Assembly (NCBI GenBank): GCA_900547275.1
Contig: URGA01000081.1
Coordinates: 1-7,835 of the forward strand
From: an uncultured Oscillospiraceae bacterium
GTDB lineage: Bacteria; Bacillota; Clostridia; Oscillospirales; Acutalibacteraceae
Direction of reading: 5' to 3'
DNA: 7,835 nucleotides
Made by a program: the position numbers and the translations under genes. The notes under the pieces are model-generated. The model saw nothing but the letters and a program-made list of their open reading frames with translations. It was not told where the DNA came from and ran no database searches. This document shows, piece by piece, positions 1-5,439 of the stretch (positions are counted from its first letter, which is position 1; each line of letters begins with the position of its first letter).

Positions 1-820
1 CAACGCAATGCGAAGAAGCGCCGTTGAAAAGCTGGACGATATTCCGCCAAAGGAAGTTGTTAAAAATGATTTTCAGCCTGTAAAACCTGAGCTGAAAAAT
101 TCCGTAAAATATTATACAGCCAGATTTTTGAAAGCAGACCAAATACCGAAAAATCACCCATTCAAACGTGTTTTTCTTCCTATTTGGACTGATGTTGACG
201 AAATGCTTTCCTGCGGCGCAGGGGTTGAGATACCCAGAGGGTTGTTCGGCGTTGAGAATAAAGTAAGGGAAAAATTGGCAATACTTAAGAAAGCCGGTAT
301 AAATAAAGCGCTCTGCGGCAGTCTCAGTGCAGTTGAACTGGCAAAAGAGGCGGGGCTTGATGTGTTCTCCGATTTCTCTTTGAACATTTTCAACAGCAAC
401 ACGGCTTCTATTTTTCCGCATCCGATAGTATCTTTTGAACTTTCGCTGGACGCGGCAAACAGAATTAACGCCGCCGATACCGGGTGCGTCGTTTACGGCA
501 GAATGCCGCTTATGCTGACGAGAAACTGCCCTGTAAAAGCGCATATCGGCTGTGAAAAATGCAAAAAGCACGGCAGTCTTACTGACCGCAAGGGCTATTC
601 ATTTCCCGTTGTCTGTTCGTCCTATCCCTGCGTTGAAATGCTAAACAGCGTTCCGCTTTATATGGGCGACAGAATGAACGAGGTAAAAACGGATTTTGCC
701 CATTTCTATTTTTCGGTTGAAACTCCCGAAGAGGTGAACCATATTGTTTCGCTTTTTGAAACCGGGGCAAAGGCCGATTTTAAATACACGAGAGGATTAT
801 ATCAGCGAGGTGCATTATGA
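1..820 (+). CDS. U32-family peptidase-like protein, C-terminal part (5' end outside window)
   Basis: This is the last third or so of a U32-family protein. The frame is open from base 2, and the residues there (N-A-M-R-R-S-A-V-E-K-L) match a conserved internal helix of the family, so the ATG at 8 is internal and the true start lies upstream. Counting from that Met, four cysteines at 174, 182, 185 and 203 (C-x7-C-x2-C-x17-C, with LTDRKGYSFPV between the third and fourth) form the cluster typical of U32 proteins, and the C-terminus TRGLYQRG is a family hallmark. Characterised U32 members with such cysteines (RlhA, TrhP, UbiU/V) are iron-sulfur hydroxylases acting on RNA or quinone precursors rather than proteases. 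An RNA-modification role is therefore a reasonable inference, but the substrate cannot be read here. The gene overlaps maf by four bases. Family assignment is firm; function is open. Confidence 0.88.
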   Translation, partial: NAMRRSAVEKLDDIPPKEVVKNDFQPVKPELKNSVKYYTARFLKADQIPKNHPFKRVFLPIWTDVDEMLSCGAGVEIPRGLFGVENKVREKLAILKKAGINKALCGSLSAVELAKEAGLDVFSDFSLNIFNSNTASIFPHPIVSFELSLDAANRINAADTGCVVYGRMPLMLTRNCPVKAHIGCEKCKKHGSLTDRKGYSFPVVCSSYPCVEMLNSVPLYMGDRMNEVKTDFAHFYFSVETPEEVNHIVSLFETGAKADFKYTRGLYQRGAL

Positions 821-1365
821 TTATTCTTGCATCAAAATCGCCCAGAAGAAAAGAACTTCTGAGCCTTATTACAACTGAATTTGAAGTGCGTTCGGCAGAC
901 GCTGACGAAACATTGTCCGAGGGCATTTCGCCGTCGGACGCCGTTTGCTATCTTTCAAAAATTAAGGCTCAACCGCTGAATAACGGCGAAGATATTGTTA
1001 TCGGGGCGGACACGGTAGTAGCTCTTGACGGCATGATACTGGGAAAACCGTCAGACGATGACGACGCGCGGCGTATGCTTTCAATGCTTTCCGGCAGAGA
1101 GCACAGCGTTTTTACCGGCGTTACCGTTATTAAAGGGGAAAAGAGTTCCTCTTTTTACTGCGAAACGAAAGTCCGCTTTTATCCGCTGAGTAAAAAAGAA
1201 ATTGACGATTACATAGCTACGGGAGAATGTTCGGATAAAGCAGGCGCTTACGGTATTCAGGGATACGGCTCACTGCTTGTTGAAAAGATAGACGGCGATT
1301 ATTTCAATGTTGTGGGTCTGCCTGTAAGCAGACTATACCGAGAGTTAACTAAATTTTATACTTAA
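817..1365 (+). CDS. maf: Maf-like nucleoside triphosphate pyrophosphatase (dTTP/UTP type)
   Basis: This complete 182-residue gene matches the usual Maf length of about 190. Maf enzymes hydrolyse non-canonical or excess nucleoside triphosphates to monophosphate and pyrophosphate in the cytoplasm, and some affect septum formation. Visible motifs are the N-terminal SKSPRR (residues 6-11), the catalytic-acid motif GADTVV with Asp65, GKP (76-78) and the C-terminal AYGIQG (144-149). GADTVV is the form seen in the dTTP/UTP branch (E. coli YhdE, B. subtilis Maf) rather than the m7GTP branch (YceF); this sub-assignment is by motif only. The ATG overlaps the U32 stop as ATGA, and its ribosome binding site GAGG (807-810) lies inside the U32 gene, so the two are co-transcribed and probably translationally coupled. 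I see no convincing terminator after the stop, so some read-through toward the PHP gene is possible. Confidence 0.95.
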   Translation: MIILASKSPRRKELLSLITTEFEVRSADADETLSEGISPSDAVCYLSKIKAQPLNNGEDIVIGADTVVALDGMILGKPSDDDDARRMLSMLSGREHSVFTGVTVIKGEKSSSFYCETKVRFYPLSKKEIDDYIATGECSDKAGAYGIQGYGSLLVEKIDGDYFNVVGLPVSRLYRELTKFYT

Positions 1366-1405
1366 AGTTTAGAAGATTTGGCATTTTTGCTAAAAGAATA
1401 TTTGC

Positions 1406-1421
1406 AAAATTTGTGAAGATA
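1406..1421. repeat. 16-base word shared with the ABC-F/rpe promoter region (first copy)
   Basis: This is the first copy of AAAATTTGTGAAGATA, lying in the 176-base gap between maf and the PHP gene. Its centre is about 56 bases upstream of the predicted PHP transcription start, a position compatible with activator binding or an upstream promoter element. The flanking sequences of the two copies differ, so only the word itself is shared. Confidence 0.6.
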
Positions 1422-1434
1422 TACAGGAAACCTC

Positions 1435-1463
1435 TTGCATTAAGACAAAATGAATGTTAAAAT
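1435..1463 (+). promoter_or_regulatory. Sigma-A promoter for the PHP gene
   Basis: A -35 box TTGCAT (1435-1440) and a -10 box TAAAAT (1458-1463) are separated by exactly 17 bases. A TG one base before the -10 box (1455-1456) gives an extended -10. Transcription would start near 1470, leaving a leader of about 70 bases before the PHP start codon. A 16-base word shared with the ABC-F/rpe intergenic region ends 13 bases upstream of the -35 box. Confidence 0.72.
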
Positions 1464-1506
1464 ATACGATAGGGACAAAAACTGTCTTTTTTCATTATCA
1501 TTGGGT

Positions 1507-1526
1507 AAAATACGGCGAAGTATTTT
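1507..1526 (+). other. Leader hairpin just upstream of the PHP ribosome binding site
   Basis: A perfect 7-base-pair inverted repeat, AAAATAC/GTATTTT, flanks a GGCGAA loop. It ends one base before the AAAGGAG ribosome binding site (1528-1534). It does not pair with that site, so it would not block it directly; a 5' transcript-stabilising or spacing role is more likely, or chance in AT-rich sequence. No T-run follows, so it is not a terminator. Confidence 0.35.
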
Positions 1527-1541
1527 GAAAGGAGCATGGTT

Positions 1542-2429
1542 ATGGCAGCAGATTTACATTGCCATACAAAACTGAGTGACGGTTCGGTCGGAATTGAAGA
1601 TTTAATCGTAATCGCGCAGAAAAGCGGTATTGATACGATTGCCATAACCGACCATGACTGCCTTGCAGGAACGGTGCGAGGCAAGGTAATAGGTAAGCGC
1701 TACGGGGTAAACGTTATTCCCGGAGTCGAAATAAGCGCATTTGACGACGAAGCAGGCAAGAAAGTTCATATTTTGTGCTATCTTGCGGACGCTCCCGACA
1801 GGTTGGAGGGCCTTTGCAAGCGTACTTCGGTTGCGCGCAAGCGTGCGGGTCAGATAATGATGCTTAAGGTTGCCAGCAGATTTCCTATTACAACGGACTT
1901 CATTATTTCTCATGCTTCCGGTTCAACCAATCTTTATAAGCAGCATATTATGCACGCACTGATGGACGCAGGATATACAAACGAGATTTTCGGCGACCTT
2001 TTCAACGCGCTGTTTAATCGCGAAAGCGAGACTAACGTTCTTGCGCCTACAAAATATCCCTCTGTTGAGGAAGTTTTGGAAGAGGTCCACGGCGCAGGCG
2101 GAATTGCCGTTCTTGCTCACCCGGCGTTTTATGACAATTTTGACGAGCTTGGCAAGTATGTTGATATGGGTATTGACGGTATTGAAGTTTGGCATCCGTC
2201 AGCAAGCGAAGAACAGATAGAGCAGTTGGGCACTTTCTGCAAGGCTCACGACCTGCTTATGACAGGCGGCTCTGATTTCCACGGAATTTATGGAGCCAAA
2301 ACCGTAACCCTCGGCACCTGCTCAACTCCCCAGGAGCATCTTGACAAATTGCTTAATTATAAAGCGAAGAAAAAACGCGCCCAGCGCAAAGCGGAAAAAG
2401 AAAAACTCGCGGCGCAGGCAAACGGATAA
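1542..2429 (+). CDS. PHP-domain metal-dependent phosphoesterase
   Basis: This 295-residue cytoplasmic PHP protein resembles the YciV/3',5'-nucleoside bisphosphate phosphatase (RNase AM) group, which removes phosphate from nucleotides or RNA 5' ends using a multi-metal site. The ligand motifs appear in order: HCH with His6 and His8 plus LSDG (Asp13), TDHD (37-39), GVEIS (Glu63), His76, LAHP (His193) and GSDFHG (Asp245, His247). All key residues seem present, so it should be active. I chose the ATG at 1542 rather than the in-frame ATG at 1536: the ribosome binding site AAAGGAG (1528-1534) is 7 bases from the former but only 1 from the latter. The last 22 residues form a lysine/arginine-rich tail after the catalytic fold. 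It has its own promoter and terminator. The exact substrate is not readable; other PHP enzymes such as histidinol phosphatase are less similar in motif spacing. Confidence 0.9.
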   Translation: MAADLHCHTKLSDGSVGIEDLIVIAQKSGIDTIAITDHDCLAGTVRGKVIGKRYGVNVIPGVEISAFDDEAGKKVHILCYLADAPDRLEGLCKRTSVARKRAGQIMMLKVASRFPITTDFIISHASGSTNLYKQHIMHALMDAGYTNEIFGDLFNALFNRESETNVLAPTKYPSVEEVLEEVHGAGGIAVLAHPAFYDNFDELGKYVDMGIDGIEVWHPSASEEQIEQLGTFCKAHDLLMTGGSDFHGIYGAKTVTLGTCSTPQEHLDKLLNYKAKKKRAQRKAEKEKLAAQANG

Positions 2430-2439
2430 AAAAATATTA

Positions 2440-2469
2440 ACGGCTGAAGTTTTGCTTCAGCCGTTTTTT
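2440..2469 (+). terminator. Rho-independent terminator of the PHP gene
   Basis: A perfect 10-base-pair stem (ACGGCTGAAG at 2440-2449, CTTCAGCCGT at 2455-2464) with loop TTTTG is followed by an uninterrupted T-run (2464-2469). It starts 11 bases after the PHP stop codon. An A-rich stretch upstream could give it some activity on the other strand, but no minus-strand gene ends here. Confidence 0.93.
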
Positions 2470-2497
2470 GCGTAATTAATATATACTCCGGCGCCCG

Positions 2498-2537
2498 GTT
2501 GCGCTTCGTTGCGCATCGTTGCCTTTGGTAGCATTTT
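2498..2537. repeat. Degenerate tandem decamer repeat in the acyltransferase leader
   Basis: Two near-identical 10-base units (GTTGCGCTTC at 2498-2507, GTTGCGCATC at 2508-2517) are followed by two decaying ones (GTTGCCTTTG at 2518-2527, GTAGCATTTT at 2528-2537). The 10-base period equals about one helical turn, which would place the GTTG elements on one face of the DNA. The complement GCGCAAC occurs downstream at 2570-2576. The function is unknown; it could be a protein-binding array, part of a structured leader RNA, or a slippage product. Confidence 0.6.
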
Positions 2538-2548
2538 GCTTTTTTAAT
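2519..2548 (+). promoter_or_regulatory. Weak candidate promoter for the acyltransferase gene
   Basis: TTGCCT (2519-2524) and TTTAAT (2543-2548) are 18 bases apart, within the decamer repeat and the T-rich stretch after it. The match is modest and is offered only because the gene follows a strong terminator and must have a promoter between 2470 and 2640. If correct, the transcript starts near 2555 and carries a leader of about 100 bases. Confidence 0.28.
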
Positions 2549-2654
2549 AAATGCAAACCGAAATATATAGCGCAACCGCCTCCGTTGCTGGTAATATAGC
2601 GTCGTTCCCAGCGAACGAAATAAAAAAGCGAATTACCGCAGGAGGTTATTATAA

Positions 2655-3974
2655 ATGAAATATACTGAAAATAAAGATAAAAAAGCATTCAAAAAGTTAG
2701 CCCTTGATAACGCAGGAAAGATTTATCCCGCCGCGATGACGAAAAAATGGAACGCCGTTTTTGCCGTTTCCGCTTATCTTGACGCTTTTGTTGACCCGAA
2801 AATGCTTCAGCAGGCGGTGGAGGATCTGGCGCCGCGTTTTTCCTCAATGTATGTGAGACTGAAAAAGGGATTTCTTTGGGACTGCCTTGTGCCTGCAACA
2901 GACCTAAATGTTGTTGAAAAGGCCTCCCAGTCTCCCTGCAGAATGATGGAAATAAAAAAATTCGAAAAGCCGCTTTTTAGGGTGGTTTATGATAAGAGTG
3001 AAATCAGAGCAGAGTTTTTCCACGCTGTAACTGACGGCACAGGCGCGTTTGAATATCTAAAAGCTCTTGTGTTCAGGTATCTTCAGCTGGCTGGCAAGGC
3101 TCCGTTCCACGCCGCCGGCGTAAGGGAGGTTGACGAAAATCCTATGGATAACGAAATGCGCGACGAATTCCTGCGCATATACGAAAAAGGAAACCGCTGT
3201 TCCAGAGCCGACAGCAACGCTTATCAGCTTGACCTTAAAAAAGAGGAAAATTATCTTTCAAGAACGGAAATCTGTATGCCCCTTGACCGCCTCAAAGCCG
3301 TTGCCAAAGAAAAATACGGCTGCACCGTTACCCAGTACGCGGCGGCGGTTTATGCTATGGCGCTTTTGTCTGTTTACAAAAGCGACGCTGATGGCAGCCG
3401 TAAGCCGGTAAAACTTTCCGTGCCGGTTAATCTTCGCCGTTACTGGCAGTCTGATACACTGCGTAATTTTTCGTCTTACGTTACAATAAACGTTACCCCT
3501 GACGGCGAATATACTTTTGAAAAGGTTTTGGAACTCATTCGCCGCGGCATGGCAGAGAAGATAAGCAAGGAAAAAATGTTTAAAAATGTCTGCCAGAATG
3601 TTGCGGATGAAAAGATGCTTATAGCCCGCATTGCGCCCAACGCCGTAAAAAAGATTTTTATGCGCAGTGCGTTTCATATGTACGGTGAGAAAAAATACAC
3701 TTCTACCGTTACAAGCGTAGGCTATGTTCGTCTGCCAAATGAATTTTTAGACAGGGTGCGCTATATGACAGCAACTCTCGGCGAAACTTCGCTCAATAAA
3801 ATCAACTGCGCGGTAGTAGGCTATAAAAATACTCTCTGCGTAAATATTACTTCCGTAAGCGCAGACAAACGTGTCCAGTCATATTTCGTTGATTTTGTCC
3901 GTTCCCAGGGAATTCCCACGGGTATCTCAACTGATTTTGCCCCGTCAGACAGTTTGAAGAACGCCGCCTGCTGA
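2655..3974 (+). CDS. Stand-alone HxxxDG acyltransferase (condensation/alcohol acetyltransferase-like)
   Basis: This 439-residue protein has the two-lobed chloramphenicol-acetyltransferase-like fold found in NRPS condensation domains, PapA proteins and alcohol acetyltransferases. The clearest evidence is FFHAVTDG (121-128), the HxxxDG active site with His123 as general base and Asp127 structural; the first His of the full HHxxxDG form is Phe122. Supporting segments are the N-terminal substrate lobe (WNAVFAVSAYL, 32-42), VPVNLRR (256-262) and TVTSVGYVRLP (351-361), which sits where the family usually has an S/T-N-x-G strand. There is no signal peptide or membrane helix, so it is cytoplasmic. 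The start is fixed by AGGAGG (2640-2645), 9 bases before ATG. No carrier protein, adenylation domain or polyketide gene lies nearby, so donor (acyl-CoA or acyl carrier) and acceptor (alcohol, sugar lipid, amine) are unknown. The fold assignment is good; the reaction is inferred. Confidence 0.8.
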   Translation: MKYTENKDKKAFKKLALDNAGKIYPAAMTKKWNAVFAVSAYLDAFVDPKMLQQAVEDLAPRFSSMYVRLKKGFLWDCLVPATDLNVVEKASQSPCRMMEIKKFEKPLFRVVYDKSEIRAEFFHAVTDGTGAFEYLKALVFRYLQLAGKAPFHAAGVREVDENPMDNEMRDEFLRIYEKGNRCSRADSNAYQLDLKKEENYLSRTEICMPLDRLKAVAKEKYGCTVTQYAAAVYAMALLSVYKSDADGSRKPVKLSVPVNLRRYWQSDTLRNFSSYVTINVTPDGEYTFEKVLELIRRGMAEKISKEKMFKNVCQNVADEKMLIARIAPNAVKKIFMRSAFHMYGEKKYTSTVTSVGYVRLPNEFLDRVRYMTATLGETSLNKINCAVVGYKNTLCVNITSVSADKRVQSYFVDFVRSQGIPTGISTDFAPSDSLKNAAC

Positions 3975-3979
3975 TTGTT

Positions 3980-3997
3980 TTTTACCTATTGGTAAAA
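3980..3997. promoter_or_regulatory. Perfect dyad between acyltransferase and GH27 genes (operator or weak terminator)
   Basis: TTTTACC-TATT-GGTAAAA is a perfect 7+7 inverted repeat starting 5 bases after the acyltransferase stop, followed by TATTTTTT. TGATT (3972-3976) and AATCA (4006-4010) could extend it as an interrupted outer stem. As RNA it could act as a weak AT-rich terminator. As DNA it has operator-like symmetry and ends 26 bases upstream of the GH27 -35 box, where a sugar-responsive regulator could bind. The sequence alone does not decide between these. Confidence 0.5.
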
Positions 3998-4023
3998 TAT
4001 TTTTTAATCATCCACCGCCTTTA

Positions 4024-4052
4024 TTGACATTTGTATTTACAGCGTTTATACT
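4024..4052 (+). promoter_or_regulatory. Near-consensus sigma-A promoter of the GH27 gene
   Basis: The -35 box TTGACA (4024-4029) is perfect, and the -10 box TATACT (4047-4052) differs at one base; the spacer is exactly 17. Transcription should start near 4059, giving a leader of about 25 bases. Such a strong core promoter usually needs repression to be regulated, which makes the dyad upstream more interesting. The -35 box coincides with a possible upstream TTG start codon of the reading frame, showing that this upstream extension is not coding. Confidence 0.85.
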
Positions 4053-4083
4053 GTTTCAAACAACAATACGGGACGGTGTGATT

Positions 4084-5391
4084 ATGGCAAATTCAAAGCT
4101 TGTTAAAACTCCTCCCATGGGCTGGAACAGCTGGGACTGTTTCGGCGCGGGAGTTACGGAAAAACAGTTAAAAGAAAACGCGGACTATATGGCAAAAAAT
4201 CTTCTTGCCTTTGGCTGGGAGTACGTTGTCTGCGATATCCAGTGGTATGAGCCCAATGCAATAAACAACGATTACAACAATTTCGCTTCCGATCTTGAAA
4301 TGGACGAATACGGCCGTCTTATTCCTGCGGTAAAGCGTTTTCCCAGCGCAAAAGACGGCAGTGGTTTTGCGCCGATTGCAAAGTATTGCCACGATCTGGG
4401 GCTAAAATTCGGAATACATATTATGCGCGGAATTCCACGCCAGGCTGTCTATCTTAACACGCCGATTAAAGGTACATCGTTTTGTGCAAGAGACGCCGCC
4501 CACCATTTTTCCGTCTGCTCCTGGAATACGGATATGTATGGAATGAAGGACAATGAGGCGGCTCAGGCATATTATAATTCTCTGTTTGAACTTTACGCTT
4601 CCTGGGGTGTGGATTTTGTAAAGTGCGACGATATCTGCGTAACAGAATTTCGCCAGTGGGATGACCCTTACAATGCCCGCCATGAGATAGAGATGATACG
4701 CTCTGCCATTGACCGCTGCGGCCGCGATATAGTTTTGTCGCTGTCTCCCGGCCCTGCGGATATAAATAATCTTCCGCATTTGAGAAAGAACGCCGATATG
4801 TGGCGAATGACAGGGGATTTCTGGGATCAGTGGGATAAACTCTACGATATGTTTGACCGCTGTAAGACTTGGGAGGGAGCGCCCGGACCGGGCTCTTTCC
4901 CCGACTGCGATATGCTTCCTCTGGGCGTTCTCTCTAAAAACGGAACGTGCCACGGACCGCAAAACAGAAAAACCCAGTTCACTCTGCCCGAACAGCAGAC
5001 GATGCTGAGCCTTTGGGGAATATTCAGAAGTCCGCTTATGCTGGGCGGAAATCTTCCCGAAACCGACAGTACAACCCTGGATATGCTGACAAACAGAGAA
5101 TTTCTTGAGATGCATCGCAAATCATACGGTGCACATGAACTTCTGCGAAGTGAGAAAAACTCTCAGGGAACAGTTGTTTGGACTGCCTGCGGCAAAAAAT
5201 GCAAGTATGCCGCAGTGTTCAATACCGCGTCAAAACAGAGAGATATTACACTTGACCTTACAATGTTCCTTATGCCCGATACGGAGTATTCCGTTTACGA
5301 TATTTGGCATAAAAAGGAAGTTGGAACTTTCAAAAACAAAGTAAAACTGACTGTAGCTCCCCACGGAGCGGCACTGATTAAAATCATATAA
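4084..5391 (+). CDS. GH27-family glycoside hydrolase (alpha-galactosidase-like)
   Basis: This 435-residue retaining glycosidase has a TIM barrel followed by a C-terminal beta domain (about 355-435). Family marks are TPPMGWNSWDCFG (9-21), VKCDD (179-183) with the predicted nucleophile Asp182, WRMTGD (240-245) with the predicted acid/base Asp245, FRSPLMLGG (314-322) and LTNREFLEMHR (335-345). There is no signal peptide, so it acts in the cytoplasm on imported oligosaccharides. I chose ATG 4084: the frame is open back to TTG 4024, but that TTG is the -35 box and the mRNA starts near 4059. The ribosome binding site GGGACGG (4070-4076) is weak; an in-frame GTG at 4078 is a lesser alternative. Two positions that bind galactose in characterised alpha-galactosidases look changed (Ile52, Ser221), so alpha-galactosidase is a family label, not a proven activity. 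No transporter gene adjoins it. Confidence 0.88.
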   Translation: MANSKLVKTPPMGWNSWDCFGAGVTEKQLKENADYMAKNLLAFGWEYVVCDIQWYEPNAINNDYNNFASDLEMDEYGRLIPAVKRFPSAKDGSGFAPIAKYCHDLGLKFGIHIMRGIPRQAVYLNTPIKGTSFCARDAAHHFSVCSWNTDMYGMKDNEAAQAYYNSLFELYASWGVDFVKCDDICVTEFRQWDDPYNARHEIEMIRSAIDRCGRDIVLSLSPGPADINNLPHLRKNADMWRMTGDFWDQWDKLYDMFDRCKTWEGAPGPGSFPDCDMLPLGVLSKNGTCHGPQNRKTQFTLPEQQTMLSLWGIFRSPLMLGGNLPETDSTTLDMLTNREFLEMHRKSYGAHELLRSEKNSQGTVVWTACGKKCKYAAVFNTASKQRDITLDLTMFLMPDTEYSVYDIWHKKEVGTFKNKVKLTVAPHGAALIKII

Positions 5392-5399
5392 CAATAAAA

Positions 5400-5423
5400 A
5401 CGGCTGAGAATTATCTCAGCCGT
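5400..5423. terminator. Shared bidirectional terminator between convergent GH27 and ABC-F genes
   Basis: A perfect 10-base-pair stem (ACGGCTGAGA at 5400-5409, TCTCAGCCGT at 5414-5423) has a 4-base loop ATTA. On the plus strand it is followed by TTTCTTTATG. On the minus strand the A-run at 5396-5400 reads as a clean T-run, so it can end both transcripts. It lies 9 bases after the GH27 stop and 17 bases beyond the ABC-F stop. Confidence 0.92.
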
Positions 5424-5439
5424 TTCTTTATGTTTTGAT

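Noticed and set aside
1383..1409. Possible terminator after maf (TTTTGC with GCAAAA)
   Set aside because: The stem is six AT-rich pairs around a 13-base loop with no T-run after it, so it is not a convincing terminator.
1471..1490. Terminator-like GACA-AAAAC-TGTC followed by a T-run
   Set aside because: The stem has only four Watson-Crick pairs plus two G-U pairs, and it falls within the first 20 or so bases after the predicted transcription start, too early for an attenuator.
1536..1541. Upstream ATG at 1536 as the PHP start
   Set aside because: It is only one base from the AAAGGAG ribosome binding site, whereas ATG 1542 has the normal 7-base spacing.
3258..3677. Open frame of 139 codons on the minus strand inside the acyltransferase gene
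   Set aside because: It is antisense to conserved acyltransferase sequence and has no recognisable product or start signal.
4037..4050. Catabolite-responsive (cre-like) element between the GH27 -35 and -10 boxes
   Set aside because: The central CG and several flanking positions fit, but about three conserved positions of the cre consensus are wrong, so it is not supportable by eye.
4402..5115. Long open frame (237 codons) on the minus strand inside the GH27 gene
   Set aside because: It lies wholly antisense to a clear GH27 gene, shows no recognisable domain or ribosome binding site, and similar antisense frames appear in other genes here as a by-product of codon usage.
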